Source: Xanthobacteraceae bacterium | GTDB taxonomy: Bacteria > Pseudomonadota > Alphaproteobacteria > Rhizobiales > Xanthobacteraceae | Length of the DNA: 64,000 nt | NCBI GenBank assembly: GCA_019635635.1 | Contig: JAHBZB010000002.1 | Span: 62,001-126,000 of the forward strand | Reading direction: 5' to 3' | Shown: piece by piece, positions 18,071 through 27,921 of the stretch | Position numbering within the stretch: the stretch's first letter is position 1 | Layout: each line of letters begins with the position of its first letter | The notes under the pieces: model-generated | The model's input: only the letters and a program-made list of their open reading frames with translations | Told to the model about the DNA's origin: nothing | Databases searched by the model: none | Program-made: the position numbers and the translations under genes

Positions 18071-19486
18071 ATGACCGCAAGTCCAGCGCTCGTCTGGTTC
18101 CGCAACGATCTTCGGATCGAGGATAATCCTGCGCTGCATGCCGCCGCGGCAAGCCGAGCGCCTTTCATCGCACTCTATGTTCTCGAGGAAGCCAAGGAGT
18201 TACGCGCGAAAGGCGCGGCATGGCGCTGGTGGCTGGCGGGATCTTTGCGCAATCTCTCCGCCAATCTCGCGAAGCGTGGCGTTCCACTCACGCTTCGCCG
18301 CGGCGATCCGCGGAAGATCGTCGCCGGAATTGTGCAGGAAACCGGCATCTCCACGGCGTACTGGAATCGCAGATACGTCGCGGCCGAAGCAAAACTCGAT
18401 CTCGAGATCGAACAGCATTTGCTTGCGCGGGATTGCGCGGTCGAAACCTTCAACGCTTCGCTCCTCCACGAACCGTGGGAAATCAAAAGCAAGGCCGGCG
18501 GACCGATCCGCGTCTTCACGCCCTACTTCCGCGCAAGCGAAGAACGCGGCAGTCCGCGCAAAGCAATCGGCGGCATCGGAAGGGTTCAAGCGGCGAACGC
18601 ACCCCGAAGCGAAAAACTCGAAGATTGGAAGCTCGAGCCATCGCGTCCCGACTGGTCGAAAGACATGGATGTTTCATGGACGCGCGGCGAGAACGGCGCA
18701 AAGCAGCGGCTCGAAAACTTTCTCAACGACGCGCTGAAAAACTACGCTGAGCGTCGCGACCGTCCCGACATCGACGGCACCTCGCGGCTCTCGCCTTATC
18801 TTGCACACGGCGAGATCAGCCCGCATCAGATCGCAGCCGTGTTGCCATCACGCGGGCGCGACGCGGAAAAATATCGCGCAGAACTTGGCTGGCGCGAATT
18901 TTCATATCATCTGCTGCACTATTTTCCGGCGCTCGCACGCGAGAATTTCCAGCGCCGCTTCGACGCCTTTCCATGGCGCGACGATGCTGCGAGCTTGAAG
19001 CGCTGGCAGCGCGGCCTCACCGGCTACCCGATCGTCGATGCCGGCATGCGCCAACTCTGGCACACAGGCTGGATGCACAACCGCGTGCGCATGATCTGCG
19101 CGTCGTTTCTCATCAAGCACCTGCTGATCGACTGGCGTCTCGGCGAAGAATGGTTCTGGGACACGCTCGTCGATGCCGATCCCGCGAACAACGCTGCAAG
19201 CTGGCAGTGGGTCGCGGGCTCCGGCGCGGACGCGGCTCCCTATTTCCGCATTTTCAATCCGGTATTGCAGGGCGAGAAATTCGATCCCGAAGGCGCGTAT
19301 GTCCGGAACTGGATTCCCGAGATTGCCGAACTTCCCGATCAATTCGTTCATAAGCCATGGGAGGCGTCACCACTCGAACTTGCCGCGGCCAAAGTAACGC
19401 TCGGCAAGACCTATCCCGCGCCGATCGTCGATCACCGCGAAGCGCGGGAGCGTGCGCTCAGCGCATTCCAGCGTCTGAAAAGCTAG
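18071..19486 (+). CDS. phrB: Deoxyribodipyrimidine (CPD) photolyase
   Basis: A 471-residue photolyase/cryptochrome family protein that uses blue light to split cyclobutane pyrimidine dimers. It has an N-terminal photolyase domain (LVWFRNDLRIEDNPALH) for the antenna cofactor and a C-terminal FAD-binding domain with GLTGYPIVDAGMRQL, GWMHNRVRMICASF and ASWQWVAGSGADAAPYFRIF, the class I signatures. The conserved tryptophan-rich WQW segment suits electron transfer to FAD. The frame opens at a TTG at 18065; the ATG two codons later is the better start. It stands as a single gene after tRNA-Asn. Confidence 0.94.
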   Translation: MTASPALVWFRNDLRIEDNPALHAAAASRAPFIALYVLEEAKELRAKGAAWRWWLAGSLRNLSANLAKRGVPLTLRRGDPRKIVAGIVQETGISTAYWNRRYVAAEAKLDLEIEQHLLARDCAVETFNASLLHEPWEIKSKAGGPIRVFTPYFRASEERGSPRKAIGGIGRVQAANAPRSEKLEDWKLEPSRPDWSKDMDVSWTRGENGAKQRLENFLNDALKNYAERRDRPDIDGTSRLSPYLAHGEISPHQIAAVLPSRGRDAEKYRAELGWREFSYHLLHYFPALARENFQRRFDAFPWRDDAASLKRWQRGLTGYPIVDAGMRQLWHTGWMHNRVRMICASFLIKHLLIDWRLGEEWFWDTLVDADPANNAASWQWVAGSGADAAPYFRIFNPVLQGEKFDPEGAYVRNWIPEIAELPDQFVHKPWEASPLELAAAKVTLGKTYPAPIVDHREARERALSAFQRLKS

Positions 19487-19558
19487 CGTTGCTTCGCTCC
19501 TCCAGTGCGGCTACGTTAAATTCAACCTATCCCGCAAATCACCTGTAAATTCCCCGTC

Positions 19559-20602
19559 ATGGATTACCGCAAAGACATCGTCGATGCCGTCGGCAACACC
19601 CCGCTGATCCAGCTCTGGCGCGCGAGCCAGGCGACCGGCTGCAACATTCTCGGCAAGGCCGAATTCATGAATCCGGGCCAATCGGTGAAAGACCGGCCCG
19701 CGAAGCAGATGATTCTGGAGGCCGAGAAGCGCGGCGAACTCAAACCCGGCGGCGTGGTGGTCGAATCCACCGCGGGCAATACCGGCATCGGTCTCGCGCT
19801 GGTTGCAAACTCGCGCGGCTATCGCACCATCATCGTGATCCCGAATACGCAGAGTCAGGAGAAGAAGGACATGCTCCGGCTTTGCGGCGCGGAGCTCGTC
19901 GAAGTGCCGGCGCTGCCCTACTCGAACCCGAACAATTACCAGCATGTCGGCAAGCGTCTCGCGGACGAGTTGCGCAAGACCGAGCCGAACGGCGTATTAT
20001 TCGCCGACCAGTGGAACAATCTCGACAACCGCAAGGCACATTATCTTTCGACCGGTCCGGAAATCTGGGATCAGACCGAGGGCAAGGTCGATGCCTTTAT
20101 CTGTTCGGTTGGCACCGGCGGCACACTCGCGGGCACTTCGCTGTTTCTCAAAGAGAAGAACCCGAACATTCTCGTCGGCTGTGCCGATCCGCACGGTGCT
20201 GCGATGTACAACTATTTCAAGACTGGCAAAGCCGAAGCGACCAAAGGCGACAGCGTCACCGAAGGTATCGGCCTGGGGCGCGAGACGGCGATGATCAAGG
20301 ACATCAAGGTCGACCGGCCTTATTCGATTCCGGACGAAGAAGCGCTGCCTTGCGTGTTCGATCTGCTCGAACACGAGGGCCTCGTGCTCGGCGGCTCGTC
20401 GGGCATCAATATCGCAGGTGCGATCCGTCTCGCGAAAGAGATGGGCCCGGGCCACACCATCGTAACCGTGCTGTGCGACTATGGCACGCGCTACCAGACG
20501 AAGCTGTTCAACCCCGCGTTTCTGCGCGCGAAGAAGCTGCCGGTTCCGGAGTTCCTGGAGCGCAAGATTCCCGTCCCCGGCCCAGACAAGCTGTTTGTCT
20601 GA
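19559..20602 (+). CDS. cysK: Cysteine synthase A
   Basis: A 347-residue PLP-dependent O-acetylserine sulfhydrylase that makes cysteine from O-acetylserine and sulfide. The PLP lysine is K44 in NPGQSVKDRPAKQ, the phosphate and substrate loop is STAGNTGIG (70-78), and GGSSGIN binds PLP near the C-terminal part. At about 30 residues more than the E. coli enzyme it fits the longer alphaproteobacterial group. Its neighbour is hutX, 104 bases downstream. A cystathionine beta-synthase-like role is less likely because no regulatory CBS domain is present. Confidence 0.92.
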   Translation: MDYRKDIVDAVGNTPLIQLWRASQATGCNILGKAEFMNPGQSVKDRPAKQMILEAEKRGELKPGGVVVESTAGNTGIGLALVANSRGYRTIIVIPNTQSQEKKDMLRLCGAELVEVPALPYSNPNNYQHVGKRLADELRKTEPNGVLFADQWNNLDNRKAHYLSTGPEIWDQTEGKVDAFICSVGTGGTLAGTSLFLKEKNPNILVGCADPHGAAMYNYFKTGKAEATKGDSVTEGIGLGRETAMIKDIKVDRPYSIPDEEALPCVFDLLEHEGLVLGGSSGINIAGAIRLAKEMGPGHTIVTVLCDYGTRYQTKLFNPAFLRAKKLPVPEFLERKIPVPGPDKLFV

Positions 20603-20706
20603 ACCGGCGCCGTTGACGCCCCTGCCGACATATTCTTAGGTGACGCCGCGAGCGGGCGGCAGCATTTCGCGCCCTCGCCTTTCGCCGCAGGAATTTGAGG
20701 CACACC

Positions 20707-21213
20707 ATGCTCGACACCGCCAAGCTCACCGAACTCAAGCGCAAGATCGCGGAAAACCCCGGCGTCGTAATCGAGTTTGCGGCGAAGGAGCATGGCGTCA
20801 CGTGCCAGACCATCCTCGAAGCGCTGCCAGATGAAATGCGGAAATTCGCGCCCGGCGACAAGTTCATCGAAACGATGGACGACATCGCAACCTGGGGCGA
20901 CCTCACCACGATTATCAATACCGACGACGGCATTTTCGAAATCGGCGGCGCGATGCCGAAAGGCACGCTTGGCCACGGGTATTTCAACCTCGGCGGTTCG
21001 GCCGGTCTTCACGGCCACCTCAAACATGACCGTTGCGGCGCGGTCGCTTTCGTCGAGCGCACGTTCAACAACAAGAAATCCGTATTCGTCGCGTTCGTGA
21101 ACGTCGACGGCGGCATCATGTTCAAAGTTTTCGTCGGCCGCGACGAGAAGCGCGAGCTCAAGGAAGATCAGCTCGCGAAATTCCGCGTGCTGCGCGACAA
21201 GCTCGCGAAGTAA
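20707..21213 (+). CDS. hutX: Cytosolic heme-utilization carrier HutX/ChuX family
   Basis: A 168-residue protein matching the HutX/ChuX/HugX family, dimeric heme-binding proteins that help move heme from uptake systems to degradation enzymes. Family-like segments are TILEALPDEMR, LHGHLKHDRCGAVAFVERTF and MFKVFVGRDEKRELK. ATG at 20707 is chosen over an upstream in-frame TTG at 20695; GAGG precedes it by six bases. No heme receptor, ABC importer or hutW is in the window, so it is separated from the usual uptake locus. The small exported gene follows after seven bases. Confidence 0.85.
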   Translation: MLDTAKLTELKRKIAENPGVVIEFAAKEHGVTCQTILEALPDEMRKFAPGDKFIETMDDIATWGDLTTIINTDDGIFEIGGAMPKGTLGHGYFNLGGSAGLHGHLKHDRCGAVAFVERTFNNKKSVFVAFVNVDGGIMFKVFVGRDEKRELKEDQLAKFRVLRDKLAK

Positions 21214-21220
21214 CCCGGCA

Positions 21221-21550
21221 ATGAAGCCGGCAGTCGTTGCAGCCGCGCTCGTGTTCGCGGCGAGCGCCGCGTTTGCACAGCAAAGCGCGCTCCCGAAGAT
21301 CGCGAAAGACACGGGATATCCCGCCGCCCGCAAGACGCTGCTCGCGCAGGGCTACGAGCCTGTACGTCTGCCGGATGCGTCTGCCTGCGAGAAAGACGAT
21401 CCGCGCTGCTTTACGGAAGCGTTCGCCTGCGCAGGCACGGGCCTTGCCGCCTGCGTCTATACCTGGCGGCGCGGAAATTCCGTGATTGAAGTCCGCACCA
21501 TCGGTGAGCAACCCATCGTCGACAGCATCCGCTGCCGCAGCGGCTGCTAG
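21221..21550 (+). CDS. Small exported Cys-rich protein, unknown function
   Basis: A 109-residue protein with a clear signal peptide (KPAVVAAALVFAASAAFAQQ, cleaved around residue 19-20). The mature part has six cysteines (ACEK, RCF, FACAG, AACVY, IRCRSGC), which fits a disulfide-linked periplasmic protein. I do not recognise a domain. It starts seven bases after the hutX stop, so it is probably translated from the same message. Nothing indicates whether it is heme-related. Confidence 0.65.
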   Translation: MKPAVVAAALVFAASAAFAQQSALPKIAKDTGYPAARKTLLAQGYEPVRLPDASACEKDDPRCFTEAFACAGTGLAACVYTWRRGNSVIEVRTIGEQPIVDSIRCRSGC

Positions 21551-21627
21551 AGCGCGGCAACGCGCCCGAGTTGCGAAGTTCCGGCGATTGCAACAAAGTG
21601 GCACGGAAAGAAAGCCGGTACTCCTCA

Positions 21628-22482
21628 ATGTCGTCGAATAATTTCGTCAGTTGCGAGTGGCTCGAAGCCGAGCGCAAGAAGCCCGATCTCGTGATCGTCG
21701 ATGCCTCCTGGTATCTGCCCGCGATGAAGCGCGACGGCCGCGCCGAGTATCATGCCGCGCACATTCCCGGCGCGGTCTATTTCGACATCGACGAAGTCAA
21801 GGACATCAATTCGACGCTGCCGCATATGCTGCCACCGCCGGAAGTATTCGCGCTCCACATGGCGCGGCTCGGCATTTCCGACGGGCAGCGCATCGTGGTC
21901 TATGACGGCGCCGGTCTTTTTTCCGCGCCGCGTGTCTGGTTCACGTTCAAGATTTTCGGCGTCAAGGAAGTTTATGTGCTCGAAGGCGGCCTACCCGCAT
22001 GGAAGGCGAAGACCCTTCCTCTGGAAAGCGGGAGCGTCGTACGCGAGCCCGGAAACTTTACGCCGAAATTCTCGGCGGAAGCGGTCGCCAATCTCGATCG
22101 CGTCGGTCAATCATTGAAAGACGGCTCGGCGCAGGTGATCGACGCGCGGCCCGCGGGACGCTTTCGCGGCGAGGAACCCGAACCGCGCGCGGGCGTGGCG
22201 TCCGGTCATATTCCCGGCAGCATCAACGTGCCCTCGGGCAGCGTGGTGAAGGACGGTAGGCTCGCCCCGGCTGGCGAGATCGAGAAAATATTCGACGATG
22301 CGGGCTACGACCCGAACAAGCCGGTTATCGCTAGTTGCGGCTCGGGCGTTTCGGCCGCGATCCTCTGGATGGCACTCGAGGAAATCGGCAAAGCGCCGGC
22401 AGCGATCTATGACGGATCCTGGTCGGAATGGGGCACCAACCCGGACATGCCGGTCGCGACCGGCCCCGCGAAGAAGCGCTGA
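21628..22482 (+). CDS. sseA: 3-mercaptopyruvate sulfurtransferase (tandem rhodanese)
   Basis: A 284-residue two-domain rhodanese. The N-terminal inactive domain (about 8-130, with AHIPGAVYFDIDEV) is followed by the C-terminal catalytic domain (about 160-280) with C237 in the loop CGSGVSA. The CGSG(V/T)xA loop favours mercaptopyruvate over thiosulfate as donor. The product is a protein persulfide plus pyruvate. The frame extends up to 21571, but the ATG at 21628 gives the family start. The MBL-fold gene follows after seven bases, almost certainly co-transcribed. Confidence 0.9.
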   Translation: MSSNNFVSCEWLEAERKKPDLVIVDASWYLPAMKRDGRAEYHAAHIPGAVYFDIDEVKDINSTLPHMLPPPEVFALHMARLGISDGQRIVVYDGAGLFSAPRVWFTFKIFGVKEVYVLEGGLPAWKAKTLPLESGSVVREPGNFTPKFSAEAVANLDRVGQSLKDGSAQVIDARPAGRFRGEEPEPRAGVASGHIPGSINVPSGSVVKDGRLAPAGEIEKIFDDAGYDPNKPVIASCGSGVSAAILWMALEEIGKAPAAIYDGSWSEWGTNPDMPVATGPAKKR

Positions 22483-22489
22483 CAGTACG

Positions 22490-23353
22490 ATGCCCGGCAA
22501 TCCCGTCGTTTCCGGATTCTTTCACGAGCCCACGTTCTCCATCGTCTATCTGGTCGAAGATCCGGTAACGAAGCGTGCCGCGATCATCGATCCGGTGCTC
22601 GACTATGACGAAAAGTCCGGCCACCTTTCCCACGAAAGCGCCGACGCGCTGCTGAAGGAGGTTGAGAAACGCGGACTCACGGTGGAATGGATTCTCGACA
22701 CGCATCCGCACGCCGATCACTTCTCGGCCGCCGTCTATCTGAAAGAGAAACTAGGCGCGCCGGCTGCGATCGGCGAGCGCGTGGTCGAAGTGCAGAAGCT
22801 GTGGAAGGAAATCTACAACCTGCCCGCCTTCCCGGCCGACGGCTCGCAATGGGACAAGCTTTTTAAGGACGGCGAGACGTTCAAGATCGGCGCGCTCGAC
22901 GCGCGCGTGATGCTTTCACCCGGACACACGCTGTGCTCGATCACCTATGTCGTGGGCGATGCCGCGTTCGTACACGACACGCTGTTCCAGCCCGATTACG
23001 GCAGCGCGCGCTGCGATTTTCCGGGCGGAAGCTCTTCGCGGCTTTATGATTCGATCCATCAGATTTTGACGCTGCCGGACAACACGCGGCTCTTTACCGG
23101 TCACGACTATATGCCCGGCGGCAGACCGGTAGAGTGGGAATCGACCGTCGCCCAGCAGAAGAAATCGAACAAACACTTTGCTGGCAATCCGACGCGCGAG
23201 GAATTTGTGAAGACCCGCGATGCGCGCGACCGCACGCTGCCGATGCCGAAACTGATCCTGCATGCGCTGCAAGTGAACATGCGCGGCGGGCGTCTGCCCG
23301 AACCGGAAGACAACGGCCGTGTCTATCTGAAAATTCCGATCGGCGCGCTTTAA
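22490..23353 (+). CDS. MBL-fold hydrolase, persulfide-dioxygenase-like
   Basis: A 287-residue metallo-beta-lactamase-fold protein. The metal motif is THPHADH at 71-77, with later ligands in SPGHTLCS and HDTLF. The sequence and the pairing with a sulfurtransferase resemble ETHE1-type persulfide dioxygenases and the Blh proteins of sulfide detoxification, which oxidise glutathione persulfide to sulfite. A glyoxalase II role is less likely because the second metal-site spacing differs. The start ATG follows the sseA stop by seven bases. No rhodanese domain is fused to it. Confidence 0.75.
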   Translation: MPGNPVVSGFFHEPTFSIVYLVEDPVTKRAAIIDPVLDYDEKSGHLSHESADALLKEVEKRGLTVEWILDTHPHADHFSAAVYLKEKLGAPAAIGERVVEVQKLWKEIYNLPAFPADGSQWDKLFKDGETFKIGALDARVMLSPGHTLCSITYVVGDAAFVHDTLFQPDYGSARCDFPGGSSSRLYDSIHQILTLPDNTRLFTGHDYMPGGRPVEWESTVAQQKKSNKHFAGNPTREEFVKTRDARDRTLPMPKLILHALQVNMRGGRLPEPEDNGRVYLKIPIGAL

Positions 23354-23357
23354 GCGA

Positions 23358-24116
23358 TCAATCGAGAATCTGCGACAGGAAGCGCTTGGTCCGTTCGTGC
23401 TTCGGATGCGCGAAAAATTCTTCCGGCCGATTGATCTCGATGATCTGCCCTTCGTCCATGAAGATGATGCGATCGGCGACCTGACGCGCAAACGACATTT
23501 CGTGCGTCACGATCAGCATGGTCATGCCGTCCTCGGCGAGACCCCGGATCGTATCCAGCACCTCCTTGATCATCTCGGGGTCGAGAGCAGAGGTCGGCTC
23601 GTCGAACAGCATGATCTTCGGATTCATGCATAGCGCCCGCGCGATTGCGACGCGCTGCTGCTGGCCGCCGGAAAGCTGCGCCGGATACTTGTTCGCCTGC
23701 TCCGGAATGCGAACGCGGGTCAGGTACTTCATCGCGATTTCTTCGGCTTCGGCCTTCGGCCGCCGCCGCACCCAGATTTGCGCGAGCGTGCAGTTCTCCA
23801 GAATCGTCAGATGCGGAAACAGGTTGAACTGCTGGAACACCATGCCGACATCGGCGCGGATCGCGTCGATGCTGCGCAGATCCGACGTCAGCTCGACGCC
23901 ATCAACGACGATACGACCCTGCTGGTGTTCCTCGAGCCTATTGATGCAACGGATCAGCGTCGATTTGCCGGAGCCGGACGGCCCGCAAATCACGATGCGC
24001 TCCCCGCGCTTCACGGTGAGGTCGATCTCGCGCAACACGTGGAACGAGCCGAACCACTTGTTCACGCCACTCATTTCGACGGCGGCCGCGCCCTGCACGC
24101 TTGCAAGATCGCTCAT
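23358..24116 (-). CDS. aapP: General L-amino acid ABC transporter, ATPase AapP
   Basis: A 252-residue ABC ATPase of the polar amino acid family. The Walker A is GPSGSGKST at 45-53, the signature is LSGGQQQR, and the Walker B is [13 protein letters not shown]. It is the last gene of aapJQMP and its ATG overlaps the aapM stop (24113-24116, ATGA), so it is translationally coupled. The system is a broad-specificity L-amino acid importer best known from Rhizobium. Confidence 0.93.
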   Translation of the reverse strand: MSDLASVQGAAAVEMSGVNKWFGSFHVLREIDLTVKRGERIVICGPSGSGKSTLIRCINRLEEHQQGRIVVDGVELTSDLRSIDAIRADVGMVFQQFNLFPHLTILENCTLAQIWVRRRPKAEAEEIAMKYLTRVRIPEQANKYPAQLSGGQQQRVAIARALCMNPKIMLFDEPTSALDPEMIKEVLDTIRGLAEDGMTMLIVTHEMSFARQVADRIIFMDEGQIIEINRPEEFFAHPKHERTKRFLSQILD

Positions 24117-25489
24117 GTGCGGTTTGCCTCCATACGCAACTGACTTGCGCCGGCGCGGCGCTCGAGGAACAGCGAATAGCGCGACATCGCAAAACAGAAC
24201 GCGAAGTAGATCGCGCCCGCGAAAGCGAAGCCGGTGTAAAGCGTCGTCGGCGACGCCCAGTTCGGATCGGAAAACGCCGAGCGGATTTGCCCGAGCAGAT
24301 CGAGAATCGCGACAATCTGCACGAGTGTCGTGTCCTTGAATAAGCCGATGAAATTATTGACGATTCCGGGAATTACATTGGTCAGCGCCTGTGGCAGCAC
24401 GATGAGAAGCATCGTCTGCCAGTAGCCGAGACCGAGCGCCGCCGCGCTTTCGTATTGACCCTTCGGCACCGCTGCGAGACCGCCGCGCACGACTTCCGCC
24501 ATATAGGCGCCGGAGAATAGCGCGACGCCGATCAACGCACGCACCAGACGCTCGATGTTCGCGCCGCCCGGCAGAAACAGCGGCAACATGTAGGTCGCAA
24601 AAAACAGCACCGTGATCAGCGGTACGCCGCGCCAGAATTCGATGAAGGCGACGCTCGCCCAGCGCACGAGCGGCATTTCCGAACGGCGGCCGAGCGCGAG
24701 CAGAATGCCGATCGGCAGTGCGGCAACAATGCCGGTTACCGCGACGACGAGCGTCACGAGCAGTCCGCCCCATTCGCGGGTCTCGACCCAGGAAAGACCG
24801 AAGTCCGCGTCGGCCGGCGCGATCACGAGCGCGAGCAGGGCGAAAAGACCAACCATTACTTTCAACGAGGTCGAAAGCGGTGTCCCGAAAAGCCACCCGA
24901 TCAGCGCGACCGCGAGACTTAAGACCAGCGAGGAGAATGCATAATCGAGCCAGAACGCCGCGCGCATTCCGTGCCAGACGAGATCGACATGATCCTCGAT
25001 CCGGATGAAGTAGCCGAGGATGAAATGCTCCGCGTCCAAGTTGCCGCCGGTAAGCAGCACGAAAGACGCGACCGGATAGACGACGAGGAACAGAAACGCA
25101 TTCAGCCGTTTCCAAGGCGCGGACGGGACCGCAAGCGGCACGAGCAGGATCGCGCCCAGCGCGAATACAATATTCGGCCGCCAGAGCTGGTCGGCCGGAT
25201 AGAAGCCATAGATAAACTGATTGAACTTGGCGGCGACGAACGGCCAGCAAGCGCCGGTGAGAACATGAGCGCAAGCGTCGCGGTTCTCGCCCTGCCAGAC
25301 CGCGTCGAGGAACAGAAACCGGATCAGCGGCATCGCGAGCAGCACGAAGGCGGCGAAGCCGATCATCGTCATCGCGATGTCGCGTGGCGTAGCAAACAGT
25401 CGCTGCCCGACCCATGCTTTCACACCCGTCGCGGCAAAGGGCGCCGGCCGCGGCGCAAGCGTTTGTTCGCGAACGAAGGCAGCGGACAT
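24113..25489 (-). CDS. aapM: General L-amino acid ABC transporter, permease AapM
   Basis: A 458-residue inner membrane permease. The long N-terminal part with several membrane helices ([19 protein letters not shown] and others) before the canonical HisM-type domain is typical of AapM. The EAA loop is in [25 protein letters not shown]. It is paired with AapQ as the heteromeric channel. Its start lies one base from the aapQ stop. Confidence 0.9.
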   Translation of the reverse strand: MSAAFVREQTLAPRPAPFAATGVKAWVGQRLFATPRDIAMTMIGFAAFVLLAMPLIRFLFLDAVWQGENRDACAHVLTGACWPFVAAKFNQFIYGFYPADQLWRPNIVFALGAILLVPLAVPSAPWKRLNAFLFLVVYPVASFVLLTGGNLDAEHFILGYFIRIEDHVDLVWHGMRAAFWLDYAFSSLVLSLAVALIGWLFGTPLSTSLKVMVGLFALLALVIAPADADFGLSWVETREWGGLLVTLVVAVTGIVAALPIGILLALGRRSEMPLVRWASVAFIEFWRGVPLITVLFFATYMLPLFLPGGANIERLVRALIGVALFSGAYMAEVVRGGLAAVPKGQYESAAALGLGYWQTMLLIVLPQALTNVIPGIVNNFIGLFKDTTLVQIVAILDLLGQIRSAFSDPNWASPTTLYTGFAFAGAIYFAFCFAMSRYSLFLERRAGASQLRMEANRT

Positions 25490-25490
25490 C

Positions 25491-26678
25491 TCAGCGCTCC
25501 TTCAGCGCGATGCGCCGGTTGTAAATATTCATCGCGAACGAGATCACGAGCGAAATGCAGAGATAGACCAGCATCGTGATGCCGAGAATCTCGATCGCCT
25601 GACCGGTGTTATTGAGCGTCGTACCTGCGAACACACTCACGAGGTCGGGATAGCCGATACTGACTGCAAGCGAGGAATTCTTGATCAGGTTCAGATATTG
25701 GCTCGTGAGCGGCGGCACGATCACACGCAGCGCCTGCGGGACTACAACGAGGCGAAGCACCTTGCTGCGCCTGAGCCCCAGCGCGCTTGCAGCTTCCGTT
25801 TGCCCGCGCGGCACGGCAAGAATACCCGCGCGCACGATTTCCGCGATAAAGGCCGCGGTATAGGTTGCAAGCGCGATCAAGAGCGCGAGAAACTCCGGAA
25901 TAATCCGCAAACCGCCGACGAAGTTGAAACCCTTGAGAACCGGCTGGTCGATCGAAACGCTCACGCCGAAGTAGAGGAAGCAGGCCAGCGGCAAACCGAC
26001 CACCAGCGCGAGATTGAGCGGCCACACCCGAAGCGGCTTTCCGGTCGCGACAGTGCGGCGGCGCGCAAGCCACGAAACAACGAAGGCGAGCAATATACCG
26101 ATCGCAGCTGCGCCGAACACAAAGCCGCCGCCCTCGCCGAACACGAATTTCGGGACGGTGATGCCGCGGTTGTTGACGAAGATTTCGTCGAAAATCGAAA
26201 TGCTCTGCCGCGGCACCGGCAGCGCGGTGAGCACCGCGAGATACCAGAACAGAATCTGGAACAGGAGCGGAAGATTACGGATTATTTCGACATAAGCGCC
26301 GCATAGCCGGGAAATGATCCAGTTCTGCGAAAGCCTGCCGATGCCGACCAGAAATCCGATCACGGTCGCGAGCACAACGCCGAGCGCCGATACGAACAGC
26401 GTGTTCAGCAGGCCGACGAGAAACGCGCGCGCGTAGGTGTTGTTCTCACTGAATGGGATGAGCGTCTGGCTGATGGAGAAGCCGGATTCGACCCAGAAGA
26501 AATCGAATCCGGTTACCAGCCGTTGCGCCGCGATATTCTGCCGGGTGGTCTGGAAGATATACCAGCCGGCCAGCCCGATCAGCGCAACCAGCAAAATCTG
26601 GATGATCGCCGACCGCACGCGCGGCCGGAAAATCCAGCCTGCTCGCGCACGCGCCCGCCGAACCGGAACATCGGTCAT
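25491..26678 (-). CDS. aapQ: General L-amino acid ABC transporter, permease AapQ
   Basis: A 395-residue permease of the HisM/GlnP family with about eight membrane segments. The EAA loop is in ALGLRRSKVLRLVVVPQALRVIVPP and the C-terminal half carries the BPD-transporter fold. It lies 44 bases downstream of aapJ and upstream of aapM in one minus-strand operon. The Arg-rich cytoplasmic N-terminus (RRARARAGWIFRPRVR) fits the positive-inside rule. Confidence 0.9.
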   Translation of the reverse strand: MTDVPVRRARARAGWIFRPRVRSAIIQILLVALIGLAGWYIFQTTRQNIAAQRLVTGFDFFWVESGFSISQTLIPFSENNTYARAFLVGLLNTLFVSALGVVLATVIGFLVGIGRLSQNWIISRLCGAYVEIIRNLPLLFQILFWYLAVLTALPVPRQSISIFDEIFVNNRGITVPKFVFGEGGGFVFGAAAIGILLAFVVSWLARRRTVATGKPLRVWPLNLALVVGLPLACFLYFGVSVSIDQPVLKGFNFVGGLRIIPEFLALLIALATYTAAFIAEIVRAGILAVPRGQTEAASALGLRRSKVLRLVVVPQALRVIVPPLTSQYLNLIKNSSLAVSIGYPDLVSVFAGTTLNNTGQAIEILGITMLVYLCISLVISFAMNIYNRRIALKER

Positions 26679-26722
26679 CCGACGATCCTCCGGTTCACGG
26701 GGTTTCCTCGTCTAGCGCTTTG

Positions 26723-27736
26723 TCAGCGAACCGGAGGCGCGTATTGAATACCGCCCTTGCTCCAGAGCTTGTTCAGACCGCGTTCGATCTTCAGACGCGA
26801 ATTTGCGCCGACATTGCGGTCGAAGATTTCGCCGTAGTTTCCGACATGGCGAATGACGCGGACGACCCAGTCGTTGGTGAGGCCGAGCTGCTCGCCATAA
26901 TTACCCTCGATGCCGAGCAGGCGCTTCACGTCGGGACGATCGGACTTCAAGCGCTGGTCGATCGTCTTCTGGCTGACGTCATATTCCTCGGCGTTGATCA
27001 TCGCGAACAGCACCCACTTCACGATGTCGAACCACTGATCGTCGCCATGACGCACGACCGGACCGAGCGGCTCCTTCGAGATTAGCTCGGGCAGGATCAT
27101 GTGATCGTCGGGCTTGGAAAGTTTCAGGCGCTCAGCATAAATCTGCGAGACGTCAGTCGTGAACACGTCGCAGCGGCCGCTTTCGTATGCCTTGATCACC
27201 TCATCCGCGGTGTTGAAGACCACCGCTTCATATTTCATGTTGTTCGAGCGGAAATAGTCGCCGAGGTTGAGTTGCGTGGTGGTGCCGCTCTGCACGCAGA
27301 CCGTGGTGTTGGAAAGCTCCAGCGCCGACGATACCTTGGCCGCCTTGCGCACCATGAAGCCCTGCGCGTCGTAATAAACCACGCCGGCGAAGTTCAGGCC
27401 GAGCGATGTATCGCGCGAACTGGTCCATGTCGTGTTACGCGACAGCACATCGATCTCGCGCGACTGGAGCGCGGTGAAGCGGTCCTTCGCCGTGAGCGGC
27501 AGGAACTTTACTTTCGTCGGATCATTGAAGACCGCCGCCGCGATCGCACGGCAGAAATCTACGTCGATACCGGTCCAGTTGCCCTTGTCGTCCGGCTGCG
27601 AGAAGCCGGCAAGACCACCGCTGACGCCGCAAAGTATCGAGCCGCGCGCCTTAACGTCATCGAGCGTACCCGCCTGCGCTACGCCAGCGAACGCTACCGA
27701 CATGGCAAGCGGAAAAAGGAACGACAAACGTTTCAT
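26723..27736 (-). CDS. aapJ: General L-amino acid ABC transporter, binding protein AapJ
   Basis: A 337-residue periplasmic solute-binding protein of family 3. The signal peptide is about residues 1-22 (KRLSFLFPLAMSVAFAGVAQAG), followed by the binding domain with GNWTGIDVDFCRAIAAAVF. The frame is open to 27841, but the ATG at 27736 is followed at once by the signal peptide, so the longer form is rejected. It heads the aap operon; the 185-base gap to metC holds the promoters of both divergent genes, with no box I can place confidently. Confidence 0.93.
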   Translation of the reverse strand: MKRLSFLFPLAMSVAFAGVAQAGTLDDVKARGSILCGVSGGLAGFSQPDDKGNWTGIDVDFCRAIAAAVFNDPTKVKFLPLTAKDRFTALQSREIDVLSRNTTWTSSRDTSLGLNFAGVVYYDAQGFMVRKAAKVSSALELSNTTVCVQSGTTTQLNLGDYFRSNNMKYEAVVFNTADEVIKAYESGRCDVFTTDVSQIYAERLKLSKPDDHMILPELISKEPLGPVVRHGDDQWFDIVKWVLFAMINAEEYDVSQKTIDQRLKSDRPDVKRLLGIEGNYGEQLGLTNDWVVRVIRHVGNYGEIFDRNVGANSRLKIERGLNKLWSKGGIQYAPPVR

Positions 27737-27921
27737 CAGATACTCCCGCCGACGGTCGCGGCTCTTGTTTTTGCTCTCGAACCCCGGCGAGTATGACAGA
27801 CATTCAACAGGCGCGCGCGGGGTTTTCCCGGGCGCGATCACAAGCTAAAACGCAATACAGGTCAAGTATTTAGGGCCGCAAATGCCGGAAAATACCACCG
27901 GCCCAGGAGCCGGAACACGAG

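Noticed and set aside
27737-27921. SAM-II or SAM/SAH riboswitch upstream of metC
   Set aside because: No matching pseudoknot core or conserved bases were seen in the gap.
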